Shown here: piece after piece, positions 56,102-64,000 of the stretch | Position numbering within the stretch: position 1 is the first letter of the stretch | Layout of the letters: every line of letters starts with the position of its first letter | Assembly: GCA_963828755.1 (NCBI GenBank) | Contig: CAWHFY010000022.1 | Span: forward strand, 124,001-188,000 | Reading direction: 5' to 3' | Origin: WHSW01 sp963828755 | Lineage (GTDB): Bacteria > Actinomycetota > Thermoleophilia > Solirubrobacterales > 70-9 | Length of the DNA: 64,000 nt | Position numbers and translations under genes: made by a program | Notes under the pieces: model-generated | Told to the model about the DNA's origin: nothing | The model's database searches: none | Seen by the model: the letters and a program-made list of their open reading frames with translations, nothing else

Positions 56102-57263
56102 TCAGGCGGCGACTGCGATGCCGGCGTCGCTGGCTGCCGGCAGCGGCGGCGCTTGCGCGAACGACGGGTGCGCGATCCGCAGGTAGTGGCCGAACGACCA
56201 GTCGACGAACGAGCCGCGCTCCATCCCCCGAAGCGCGAGGGCGAGCATCCGCGGCGGGACCCGCGGCACGAGCTTCTGCGTCCTCAGCATCCACTTGAAC
56301 TGCCACTCGTGCCGCGCCGAGAAATCGCCGTAGCGGCGCAGCGCGGTCTCCGCAGAGGCCCGCCCCTCGACCACGCGGCGCAGCTCGCGCCCGCAGGCGA
56401 TCCCGAAGTAGAAGGCGGTCCGGATGCCCTCCGCGGTCAGCGGGAGGCAGTGCCCGGCCGAGTCGCCGACGAAGAAGACGCCGTCGGCGGTCGCCGGGCG
56501 CAGCTTGTGCGGGATCCAATTGCCCTGGTAGCGGACCGCCTCGCTGTCGAGGTCGGCGGCGAGCTGGACGGTCGGCTCCTTGACGTGGAAGCGGGGGTCG
56601 AACGAGCCGACCCCGATCCGGACCTCGTCGCCGGCCGGGAAGCTCCAGCCGTAGCCGGCCGGGACGTAGCCGCGGTCGATCCAGATCTCGAGCGAGTCCC
56701 GGGCGCCGTGGGGATGCACCTCGAGCCCCCGCGAGAGCGGCGCGTCGGGAGGCTGGTACTCGTTGCCGGCGAGCACGCGTTTCCAGCCCAGGGCGTCGAC
56801 GACCAGCGGGGCGCTGATCGGGCCGCGATCGGTTTCGATGGTGATCGGCGTTTCGGGTCACCGCTCGCCGCTCGCCGCTCGCCGCTCGATCTTCGCCGTT
56901 TCGAAGGTCGCGTCGCATCTGCTCCCAGAGCAGACCGCACAGCTGCCGGTAGTCGAAGGTCGAGAAGGTCCACGGGAGCTTGAAGTCGACCTTCGTGTGC
57001 GGCGTGTGGACGACCAGGGTGTCGAACGTCTGGCGGATCGAGTCGCAGACGCCCATCGCCTCGAGCCACTCGGTCGGCGCCGCGCAGGCCGAGGTCTGGC
57101 GCTCGCCGATCTCGTAGCGGTCGAGCACGAGGACCCGGGCGCCTGAGCCGGCCAGCTCGCGGGCGATCGTCAGCCCGGCGAAGCTGGCGCCGCAGATGAG
57201 CACGTCGTACTCGCCTTCGAGCGGCGTTCGCTCGTCGCCCCGCTTGGTCGCCCGCCGTGGCAT
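56102..57263 (-). CDS. Geranylgeranyl reductase-family flavoprotein, frame broken with in-frame TGA
   Basis: An FAD-dependent oxidoreductase. DVLICGASFAGLTIARELAG is the dinucleotide loop, followed by VLVLDRYEIGERQTSACAAP. The frame breaks at 56915: skipping one C (CGA to GAC) gives DATFETAKIE. This is followed by a heptamer array (56861-56888) and a TGA at 56858-56860, and then, in the same frame, ETPITIETDRGPISAPLVV. Distal motifs (SFPAGDEVRIGVGSFD, FFVGDSAGHCLPLTAEGIRTAF) are intact. Without both repairs the gene is dead. The repaired length is about 385 residues. Confidence 0.85.
56861..56888 (-). repeat. Perfect heptanucleotide array inside flavoprotein gene
   Basis: Four exact copies of CCGCTCG (+ strand), equal to CGAGCGG on the coding strand, at an internal loop next to the in-frame TGA. 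Confidence 0.9.
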
Positions 57264-57289
57264 CAGCTCGCGAGGGTACCGTTCGGCGC

Positions 57290-57982
57290 ATGGAGTACGC
57301 AGCAACTGCGCCGGCGGTTGTGACCACCGACGCGCAAGGCTTCCTGGCCAAGGTCTTCGGCTGGATGTTCCTTGGCCTGGTTATCACCGGGGTCGCCGCA
57401 GCCGCGATCGGCTCCAGCGATCAGCTGCTCACCGACATCACCGAGAACCCGCTGATCCTGATCGGGCTGATCGTCCTGCAGCTCGGCCTGGTGATCACGA
57501 TCTCGGCGGCGATCAACAGGCTCTCGCCCGGCGTCGCGCTCGCTCTGTTCTTCCTCTACGCCGCCAGCGTCGGGGTGATCTTCGCCTTCGTCTTCGAGCT
57601 CTACACGACGCAGTCGATCTTCACGACCTTCCTGATCACAGCGGCGATGTTCGGGGCCGTCGGCCTCTACGGGTACGTGACCAAGCGCGACCTCTCGACC
57701 ATGGGCACCGTGCTGCTGATGGCGCTCGTCGGGCTGATCCTGGCGACGATCGTCAACCTGTTCGTCGCCAGCGAGGCGCTCTACTGGATCACCACCTACG
57801 CCGGGGTCGCGATCTTCGCCGGGCTGACCGCCTACGACATGCAGAAGATCAAGGGCTACGCGCACGCCGGGCTCGAAGGCGACGACGAGCAGCGCGCCTC
57901 GATCCTCGGCGCGCTGGCCCTGTACCTCGATTTCATCAACCTGTTCCTGTACATGCTGCGGATCTTCGGGCAATCACGGTAG
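57290..57982 (+). CDS. Bax inhibitor-1/YccA family membrane protein
   Basis: A 230-residue protein with seven predicted helices: FGWMFLGLVITGVAAAAIG, LILIGLIVLQLGLVITI, GVALALFFLYAASVGVIFAFV and so on, ending ALALYLDFINLFLYMLRIFG. That last motif is a family hallmark, as are LTAYDMQKIK and its charged neighbours. Members act as calcium leak channels or protease regulators. ATG 57290 follows the divergent flavoprotein gene by 26 bases. Confidence 0.94.
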   Translation: MEYAATAPAVVTTDAQGFLAKVFGWMFLGLVITGVAAAAIGSSDQLLTDITENPLILIGLIVLQLGLVITISAAINRLSPGVALALFFLYAASVGVIFAFVFELYTTQSIFTTFLITAAMFGAVGLYGYVTKRDLSTMGTVLLMALVGLILATIVNLFVASEALYWITTYAGVAIFAGLTAYDMQKIKGYAHAGLEGDDEQRASILGALALYLDFINLFLYMLRIFGQSR

Positions 57983-58024
57983 GCGCGCACGCGTACGGAC
58001 GGCTTTTCCCTATCATCGCTGCCC

Positions 58025-59419
58025 GTGTCCGCGACAGACACAACGACCGACGCTGCCCCTGAAGCGCCCGCGGCCCCCATGGCCGCCGCGAACGGAGGCT
58101 CCACCGACCTGCTCATCGAGGTCGACGGCAAGCTCGTTCCCAACTACGACGCGACGATCAAGCCCTTCGAGGAGGGCGACGTGGTCGCCGGCGAGGTGGT
58201 CCGGATCGACAAGGACGAGGTCCTGGTCGACATCGGCTACAAGTCGGAGGGCGTCATCCCGGCGAACGAGCTCTCGATCCGCCGCTCGGTCGATCCGGCC
58301 GAGGAGGTCGCGCTCGGCGAGCAGGTCGACGCGCTCGTCCTGACCAAGGAGGACCAGGAGGGACGGCTCGTCCTCTCCAAGAAGCGTGCCCGCTTCGAGA
58401 AGGCCTGGCGCAAGATCGAGGTCGCGGCCGAGACCGGCGAGCCGGTCGAGGGCAACGTGATCGAGGTCGTCAAGGGCGGCCTGATCCTGGACCTCGGCGT
58501 CCGCGGCTTCCTGCCCGCCTCGCTGGTCGATATCCGCCGCGTCCACAACCTCGACGAGTTCAAGGGTCAGACGCTCGAGTGCAAGGTGATCGAGCTCAAC
58601 CGGTCCCGCAACAACGTCGTCCTGTCGCGCCGCGCGGTGCTGGAGGAGGAGCGCAAGGAGGTGCGCGAGCAGATTCTCGGGCGCCTGCAGCCGGGCATGG
58701 TCGTCGAGGGCAAGATCTCCAACATCGTCGACTTCGGCGCCTTCGTCGACCTCGAGGGCATCGACGGCCTGATCCACATCTCGGAGCTCTCCTGGAGCCA
58801 CGTCAACCATCCTTCCGAGGTGCTGTCGATCGGCGAGACGGTCCGGGTCAAGGTGCTCGACATCGACCGCGACCGCCAGCGCATCTCCCTCGGCCTCAAG
58901 CAGACCCAGGAGGACCCGTGGCAGACGGTCCTCAACGAGTACAAGCCCAACGACATCCTCGAGGGCAAGGTGACCAAGGTCGTCGCGTTCGGCGCCTTCG
59001 TCGAGATCGTCCCCGGGGTCGAGGGCCTGGTCCACATCTCCGAGCTCGCCGAGCATCACGTCGAGACCCCCGGCGAGGTCGTCCAGCCCGGTCAGGAGAC
59101 CTGGGTGCGGATCCTCGAGATCGATGAGGAGCGCCGCCGGATCTCGCTGAGCGTCAAGCGCGCGCAGCGGAACGACAATCTGCCGCTGCGCGACCTGATC
59201 CCGCCCGAGCTGCAGCCGGACGCGCAGCCGCCCGCGGCGGAGCCGGGTACCGAGACCGCGGATCTGGGTCTCTCCGAAGAGGTCTTCTCCGAGCCGGCCC
59301 CGCCGGCCCCGGAGCCCGAGGCGGCGGCCGATCCGGCCCCGGAGCCCGAGGCGGCGGCCGATCCGGCCCCGGCCGAGGACGAGCAGCCGAGCGGCGAAGA
59401 GCCGCCCAGCGAAGCCTGA
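58025..59419 (+). CDS. rpsA: 30S ribosomal protein S1
   Basis: An mRNA-binding ribosomal protein of 464 residues with four S1 domains. GDVVAGEVVRIDKDEVLVDIGYKSEGVI, GNVIEVVKGGLILDLGVRGFLP, GKISNIVDFGAFVDLEGIDG and GKVTKVVAFGAFVEIVPGVEGL start the domains. Four is normal for actinobacteria. The acidic tail contains a tandem repeat (PAPEPEAAAD twice). GTG start. Confidence 0.96.
   Translation: MSATDTTTDAAPEAPAAPMAAANGGSTDLLIEVDGKLVPNYDATIKPFEEGDVVAGEVVRIDKDEVLVDIGYKSEGVIPANELSIRRSVDPAEEVALGEQVDALVLTKEDQEGRLVLSKKRARFEKAWRKIEVAAETGEPVEGNVIEVVKGGLILDLGVRGFLPASLVDIRRVHNLDEFKGQTLECKVIELNRSRNNVVLSRRAVLEEERKEVREQILGRLQPGMVVEGKISNIVDFGAFVDLEGIDGLIHISELSWSHVNHPSEVLSIGETVRVKVLDIDRDRQRISLGLKQTQEDPWQTVLNEYKPNDILEGKVTKVVAFGAFVEIVPGVEGLVHISELAEHHVETPGEVVQPGQETWVRILEIDEERRRISLSVKRAQRNDNLPLRDLIPPELQPDAQPPAAEPGTETADLGLSEEVFSEPAPPAPEPEAAADPAPEPEAAADPAPAEDEQPSGEEPPSEA
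59303..59370 (+). repeat. 30-base tandem repeat in the rpsA tail
   Basis: Two identical 30-base units plus a partial third, encoding PAPEPEAAAD repeats in the disordered C-terminus of S1. Confidence 0.85.
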
Positions 59420-59467
59420 GCCCCGCTCGGCAAGGGGCCGTACGCGCGGCCTCCTAAGCTGCGGCGG

Positions 59468-60079
59468 GTGGCATCGACGCCCGACAACGAAGCGACGCCG
59501 TTCATCGGCCTCACCGGGTCGATCGCCGCCGGCAAGTCGGAGGCGCTGGCGGCGTTCGGCCGCCACGGTGCGGCGACCCTGTCCGCCGACGCGGTCGTCC
59601 ACGACCTGCTCGGCGGCGAGCGCATGCGCGACCTGCTGGTCGGCCGGTGGGGCGCTGAGGTCGCGCCCCAGGGCGCGGTCGATCGCGACCGGATCGGCGC
59701 GATCGTGTTCGAGCGTCCCGACGAGCTCGCGTGGCTCGAATCGACCCTGCACCCGCTCGTCGGCGAGCGGATCGTCGATTGGCGCGCGGGTCTTGATCCG
59801 GCCGTGCCGCTCGCTGTGGTGGAGATCCCGTTGCTGTTCGAAACCGGGATGGAGCCCGCCTTCGACGCCACCGTCGCGATCACCGCGCCGGAGCGACTGC
59901 GGGTCGAGCGCGCCGGCGTTCGCGGGACCTCCGAGCTCGAGGCGCGCGCCGGGCGTCAGCTCCCCGAGGACGAGAAGGCGCGCCGCGCCACCCATGTGAT
60001 CAGCAACGACGGCGGGATCGATGCGCTCGATCGAGCGATCGGGCGGTTGGTCGCCGAGCTCTCCCAGGGGGCCCCGTGA
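59468..60079 (+). CDS. coaE: Dephospho-CoA kinase
   Basis: The last step of coenzyme A synthesis. It has 203 residues. P-loop GLTGSIAAGKSEALAAF, then LSADAVVHDLL, HPLVGERI, VVEIPLLFETGMEPAFD and GRQLPEDEKARRATHVISND with the lid. Adjacency to rpsA is common in actinobacteria. Its stop overlaps the GTG of the transglycosylase gene. Confidence 0.96.
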   Translation: MASTPDNEATPFIGLTGSIAAGKSEALAAFGRHGAATLSADAVVHDLLGGERMRDLLVGRWGAEVAPQGAVDRDRIGAIVFERPDELAWLESTLHPLVGERIVDWRAGLDPAVPLAVVEIPLLFETGMEPAFDATVAITAPERLRVERAGVRGTSELEARAGRQLPEDEKARRATHVISNDGGIDALDRAIGRLVAELSQGAP

Positions 60080-60699
60080 ACGCGGCGCGGGCGAGGCGGG
60101 GTCGGCCGCGAGGCCGCAGGCGAATGCGCAAGGACGCGCGCACGCGACGGACGCGGCTGCTCGTGATCGCGGTCGTTCTGGGAGCGGCGACGGCCCTGAT
60201 CGTCAGCCGGCTCGACCTCGGCAAGGCGATTCGCGAGGTGACCCTGCCGCTGCGCCACGAGGACATCATTCGCCAGCAGGCCGAACGCTTCGACCTCGAT
60301 CCGGCGCTGATCGCGGCGGTGATCAATCAGGAGTCCGGGTTCGCGGACCAGACCTCGCACGCCGGGGCCCGCGGGCTGATGCAGATCACGCCGGACACAG
60401 CCGACACGATCGAGACGCTGAGCGGCGGCGAGACCTTCGTCTACGACGACCTGGCGGATCCCGACTTGAACATCCGCTACGGCACGTTCTATCTCCGCCA
60501 CCTGCTCGATCGCTTCGGCGGCAACGAGGTCGCCGCGCTGGCCGCCTACAACGGTGGGCCCGAGAACGCCGAGTCCTGGGGCGGCGCCGAGCTCGAGGCC
60601 GACCAGATCCCGTTCCCGGAGACCCGGGCCTACGTCGAGGAGGTCCTCGACCAGCGCCAGCAGTACCGCGACACCTACGCCGACGAGCTGGGCCTGTAG
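60076..60699 (+). CDS. Membrane-anchored lytic transglycosylase (SLT domain)
   Basis: A 207-residue protein. A very basic N-terminus (RARRGRPRGRRRMRKDAR) and one helix (LLVIAVVLGAATALIV) anchor it. The SLT domain has AAVINQESGFADQTSHAGARGLMQITPDTA with the catalytic Glu, then DPDLNIRYGTFYLRHLLDRFGGN and ALAAYNGGPENAESWG. Cuts glycan strands in the wall. GTGA overlap with coaE. Confidence 0.94.
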   Translation: MNAARARRGRPRGRRRMRKDARTRRTRLLVIAVVLGAATALIVSRLDLGKAIREVTLPLRHEDIIRQQAERFDLDPALIAAVINQESGFADQTSHAGARGLMQITPDTADTIETLSGGETFVYDDLADPDLNIRYGTFYLRHLLDRFGGNEVAALAAYNGGPENAESWGGAELEADQIPFPETRAYVEEVLDQRQQYRDTYADELGL

Positions 60700-60711
60700 C
60701 GGGGCGAGCGG

Positions 60712-63063
60712 TTGGACCTGCTCGCCGCCTGGCTGCTGTTCCCGCTCACGGTCGCGGCCCTCAGCCTCGGGGTCGGCCTGCTGGTCGACCGGTTCGCCGG
60801 GGCGCGACTGTCGGTGCCGTTGCTGATCGCCGGCGGGTTCGCGGCGATCGTCGTCCTCGGCGACCTGCTCACCGCGCTCGCCGCGACCGCCCCGCTTGCG
60901 ACGCCGGTCGTGGTCGCGCTCGCGGCGCTCGGACTCGTGCTCGGGGCTCGGGCCCGGCTGCCGGCCGCGGAGCCGGTCGCGCTGCTCGCGGCGGCCGCCG
61001 TGCTGGTCGTCTACGCGGCGCCGATCGTGCTCAGCGGCGAGCCGACGATCGCCGGCTTCATCAAGCTCGATGACACCGCCACCTGGCTGACGCTCACCGA
61101 CCGGGTGATCGATCACGGTCGCGACCTCGGCGGCCTGGCGCCCTCGACCTATGAGGCGACTCTGCACTTCAACCTCGGCGAGGGCTACCCGGTTGGCGCC
61201 TTCGTCCCGTTCGGGATCGCGAGCGAGCTCAACCCGCTCGATCGCGCCTGGCTGATCCAGCCCTACCTGGCCTGCGGGGCCGCGATCCTGGCGCTCGGCC
61301 TCTGGTCGCTGGCCTCGGGCCTCGCCGGCCGGCCGGCCCTGCGCTGGCTCGCGGCGGTGATCGCCGCGCAGCCGGCGTTGCTGTACGGCTACTACCTCTG
61401 GGGCGGGATCAAGGAGGTGCTCGCCGCGGCGCTGATCGCCGCCACCGTCGCGCTGCTCGCGCGAGCGCTCGCGCGCGCCCCGGCGCGCGCCCCGCTGCTC
61501 TGGCCGGCGGTCGGCGCCGCGGCCGTGCTCGGCGTCTTGAGCGTGGGGGGCCTGGTCTGGCTGGCGCTGCTGCTGGGCGGGAGCGCGGTCCTGATCGCCC
61601 GGCGGATCGGCGCGCGCCCGACCGCGCTGCGCTCGCTCGCCGTCGCCGCCGGCGTCGCCGTGCTGTCGCTGCCGCTGATCCTCTCGGGCTCGTTGCTGCC
61701 ACCGACCTCCTCGCCGCTCACGGACGGGCTTGCGCGCGGCAACCTGATCGCGCCGCTCGACCCGCTCCAGGCCGCGGGAATCTGGCTGGCCGGCGACTTC
61801 CGGCTCAGCCCCGACCCCGAGCTCGCGACGTACCTGCTGATCGGGGTCGCGGCGATCCTCGCGGTGATCGGGATCGGCCACTCGATGCGCGAGCGTGAGC
61901 CGTGGGCGCCGCTCTACGTCGGCGGGGCCCTGCTCGGTTGCGCGGCCCTGGTCGCGTTCGGCTCGCCCTGGGTCGGAGGTAAGGCGCTGGCGACCGCGTC
62001 GCCTGCGGTGCTTTTCGCGGCGATGCTCGGGGTGGGGGCGCTCGCCGTCGTCGGCCACCGCGGACTCGCGGGGATCGCAGCGGCGCTCGTGATCGGCGGC
62101 GTCGTCTGGTCGAACGCGCTCGGCTACGGTGGGGTGAGCCTGGCCCCGCGGGACCAGCTCGTCGAGCTCGAGCGGATCGGCGAGCGAGTCGCGGGGGAGG
62201 GGCCCACGCTGATGACCGAGTACGAGCCCTACGGGCCCCGGCACTTTCTGCGCGACTCGGCTCCGGAGGGAGCCGCGGAGCTGCGCCGCCACCCCGTCCC
62301 ATTGGTCGACGACAGGACGGTCGCCAAGGGCGATGCCGTCGACACCGACGTGATCGACCCTGGAGCGCTCGGCTACTACCGGACGCTGGTCGTGCGCCGC
62401 TCGCCTGCTCAAAGCCGCCCGCCCGCCGCCTACCGGCTGATCTGGCGCGGGGATTACTACGAGGCGTGGCAGCGGCCGGCCTCGGGTTCGCTGCTGGCGC
62501 CGCGGCTCGCGCTCGGCGACCGGGTCGACCCGTACGGCGTTCCCGCCTGCGGGCAGGTCCGGGCGCTCGCCGGCGCCGGCGACCTCGTTGCCGCCGACGG
62601 GGACCCGCCGCGTGTGATCACGCTCCGTCGCGCCGAATATCCGTCGTCCTGGTCGACGGACGGCAGTCGCGACGCGCCGGTTCCCACCGGGCCGGGGACG
62701 ATCACCGCCGAGTTCGCGCTCGCCGCCCCGGGCGCCTACGAGCTGTGGCTCGGCGGCTCGCTGCGCCCGGCGACGGTCGCGCGGATCGACGGCCGCGAGA
62801 TCGGCGACGTGCGCGGCGAGCTCAACAATCGCGGCGGGTACGTTGCGCTCGGGACCGCTGCGCTCGCTCGCGGCTCCCATCGGATCGAGATCGACGTCGG
62901 CGGCTCCGACCTGCACCCCGGGAGCGCCGGCGACGCCGGGCCGCTCGGGCCGCTCGCGCTGAGCTCGACGACGGCGTCCACCACCCGCCTGGTCCACGTC
63001 CCGGCCGACCGCGCCGCCACGCTCTGCGGGCGGTCGTGGGACTGGATCGAGGTCGCCGGATGA
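60712..63063 (+). CDS. Large polytopic membrane protein, possibly GT-C glycosyltransferase-like
   Basis: A TTG-started protein of 783 residues. Residues 1-480 have about 12-13 helices. The first large loop contains IAGFIKLDDTATWLTLTDRVI, where an Asp-Asp pair in the first outer loop resembles GT-C glycosyltransferases. Residues 490-783 are soluble and outside, with a jelly-roll-like segment near the end (GPGTITAEFALAAPGAYELWLGGS, GSHRIEIDVGG), suggesting a carbohydrate-binding fold. A lipid-linked sugar transferase is possible but unproven. It lies between a wall hydrolase gene and an MFS gene. Confidence 0.65.
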   Translation: MDLLAAWLLFPLTVAALSLGVGLLVDRFAGARLSVPLLIAGGFAAIVVLGDLLTALAATAPLATPVVVALAALGLVLGARARLPAAEPVALLAAAAVLVVYAAPIVLSGEPTIAGFIKLDDTATWLTLTDRVIDHGRDLGGLAPSTYEATLHFNLGEGYPVGAFVPFGIASELNPLDRAWLIQPYLACGAAILALGLWSLASGLAGRPALRWLAAVIAAQPALLYGYYLWGGIKEVLAAALIAATVALLARALARAPARAPLLWPAVGAAAVLGVLSVGGLVWLALLLGGSAVLIARRIGARPTALRSLAVAAGVAVLSLPLILSGSLLPPTSSPLTDGLARGNLIAPLDPLQAAGIWLAGDFRLSPDPELATYLLIGVAAILAVIGIGHSMREREPWAPLYVGGALLGCAALVAFGSPWVGGKALATASPAVLFAAMLGVGALAVVGHRGLAGIAAALVIGGVVWSNALGYGGVSLAPRDQLVELERIGERVAGEGPTLMTEYEPYGPRHFLRDSAPEGAAELRRHPVPLVDDRTVAKGDAVDTDVIDPGALGYYRTLVVRRSPAQSRPPAAYRLIWRGDYYEAWQRPASGSLLAPRLALGDRVDPYGVPACGQVRALAGAGDLVAADGDPPRVITLRRAEYPSSWSTDGSRDAPVPTGPGTITAEFALAAPGAYELWLGGSLRPATVARIDGREIGDVRGELNNRGGYVALGTAALARGSHRIEIDVGGSDLHPGSAGDAGPLGPLALSSTTASTTRLVHVPADRAATLCGRSWDWIEVAG

Positions 63064-64000
63064 GTTCGCCCGCGCCCCCGGAGGCGGTCCGCACGGCGCC
63101 GCTGCGCAGGGCGCTGGCGGTCGCGGTCGGGCTCGTGCTCGCCGATTCGTCGGTCGTCGTCCTCGCGCTGCCCGAGATCTACCGAGAGCTCGACGTTTCG
63201 GTCACCGCGGTGACCTGGGTGCTGGTCGCGTTCAACCTCGCGCTCGCGCTGGCGGCGCTGCCGGCTGCGGCCGCCGCGCGCCGCTTCGGCCCGGGCCGGA
63301 TCGCGCTCGCGGGCTTGCTCTGCTTTGGGCTGGCCAGCCTCGTCTGCGGGCTGGCCGGATCGATCGGCGTGCTGCTTCTGGCCCGCTGCGCGCAGGCGAT
63401 CGGCGGCGCCGGCGCCGTCTGCGCCTCGCTCGAGCTCTTGCCGTCCGCGGTCGGTTCGGAGCGCAGGGCGGCGATGATCTGGGCGGCGTCCGGTGCGCTC
63501 GGCGCGGCGCTCGGGCCTGGGATCGGCGGCCTGCTCACCGAGCTGATCTCGTGGCAGTCGATCTTCTTCGTCCAGGTGCCGGTGGCGCTGGCATGCGCCG
63601 CGGCGCTCGCGCCGACCGCCCGCGCGGAGCGCTCCCGCGCCACGGTGACCGCCGAGCTCGAGCCCGCCGGGCGACCTCACCTGGCCGCGAACGCCGCGCT
63701 CGCGCTGATCTCGGCGGCGCTCGCCGCGGCGCTGTTCCTGATCGTGCTGCTGCTGATCGAGGGCTGGCGGTTGACGCCGATCGCAGCGGCCGCGGCGGTC
63801 ACCGTGATGCCGATCTGCTCGCTCGCCGCGGCGCCGCTCGCCAACCGGGTCGAGTCGGTCGTCGCGCGCGCCGCCGCGGGGGTGATCCTGATCGCCGGTG
63901 GCCTGGCCGGGCTCGGCCTGCTGCCGGACGCCTCGGTGGCGCTGACCCTCCCGCCGCAGGCGCTGGTCGGCGCCGGGCTCGCGCTGGCGCTCTCGGCGCT
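63060..64000 (+). CDS. MFS transporter (DHA2-like), 3' end missing
   Basis: Open to the end of the window (at least 313 residues) and starting with an ATG that overlaps the upstream stop (ATGA). At least nine helices are visible. DSSVVVLALPEIYRELDVSVTAVTWV and ARCAQAIGGAGAVCASLELLPSAVG, followed by GPGIGGLLTELISWQSIFFVQVP, are the MFS motif C and DHA2-type drug-efflux signatures. It is likely to be a 12- or 14-helix proton antiporter. The substrate is unknown. Confidence 0.88.
   Translation, partial: MSSPAPPEAVRTAPLRRALAVAVGLVLADSSVVVLALPEIYRELDVSVTAVTWVLVAFNLALALAALPAAAAARRFGPGRIALAGLLCFGLASLVCGLAGSIGVLLLARCAQAIGGAGAVCASLELLPSAVGSERRAAMIWAASGALGAALGPGIGGLLTELISWQSIFFVQVPVALACAAALAPTARAERSRATVTAELEPAGRPHLAANAALALISAALAAALFLIVLLLIEGWRLTPIAAAAAVTVMPICSLAAAPLANRVESVVARAAAGVILIAGGLAGLGLLPDASVALTLPPQALVGAGLALALSA

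Noticed and set aside
59956..62997. Giant minus-strand ORF opposite the transglycosylase and membrane genes
   Set aside because: Arg/Asp/Gly-rich composition with no domain. It is a GC-rich antisense shadow.

Overview
The window is very GC-rich, densely coding and mostly on the + strand, with GTG and TTG starts and many stop/start overlaps (GTGA, ATGA, TTGA). Gene content and order (proB-proA-nadD-rsfS, comEA-comEC-holA-rpsT, lepA-hrcA-dnaJ-prmA, murI-yqeY-phoH-ybeY-era-hisIE-trpE-trpGD-trpC, trpF-trpB-trpA, polA, rpsA-coaE) point to an actinobacterium. Class Thermoleophilia (Solirubrobacterales or Gaiellales-like) is my best guess; it is inferred from overall character, not from a marker. 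No phage, insertion sequence, CRISPR array or rRNA was seen. The window starts inside proB and ends inside an MFS transporter gene.

Layout: 0-5 kb holds proline and NAD biosynthesis, a secreted protease and ribosome silencing. 5-8 kb holds a nuclease-like gene, a tRNA-Ala, an orphan Phd antitoxin, a VOC protein and a MarR-YceI-FMN reductase unit with a clear operator/promoter. 8-16 kb holds leuS, small proteins, DNA-uptake genes, holA and rpsT. 16-26 kb holds MurJ fused to an FHA domain, a CRP-type site before an M23 peptidase, LepA, two MaoC hydratases, a peroxiredoxin, HrcA, DnaJ and PrmA. 26-42 kb holds cell-wall, RNA-quality and his/trp genes, with a divergent PRODH/P5CDH pair inside the trp block. 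42-50 kb holds a Rieske/TPP-enzyme fusion, a probable PPi-type phosphofructokinase, a solute-binding lipoprotein, an SDR, malic enzyme and a DUF559 protein. 50-64 kb holds polA, a membrane-anchored sigma-like factor, a Ca-binding-repeat protein, a flavin oxidoreductase, a BI-1 protein, rpsA, coaE, a lytic transglycosylase and two membrane proteins.

Three window-wide patterns cut across the ordinary housekeeping content. (1) About thirty single-base frame breaks lie in otherwise well-conserved genes. Most need a +1 skip, they cluster at 10.3-14.6 kb, and the skipped base often begins a CGA, CGG, GGG or TGA triplet. Consensus errors are the leading explanation, because the tRNA and acylphosphatase genes are hit too, but recoding is testable. 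(2) Heptanucleotide tandem repeats (consensus close to GAGCRAC) lie between and inside genes. One joins ybeY and era into a single ORF with no era start codon, and another erases the trpB stop/trpA start. (3) A second repeat family centred on GCGAAGC/GCTTCGC lies between genes and also inside polA, prmA and trpB.
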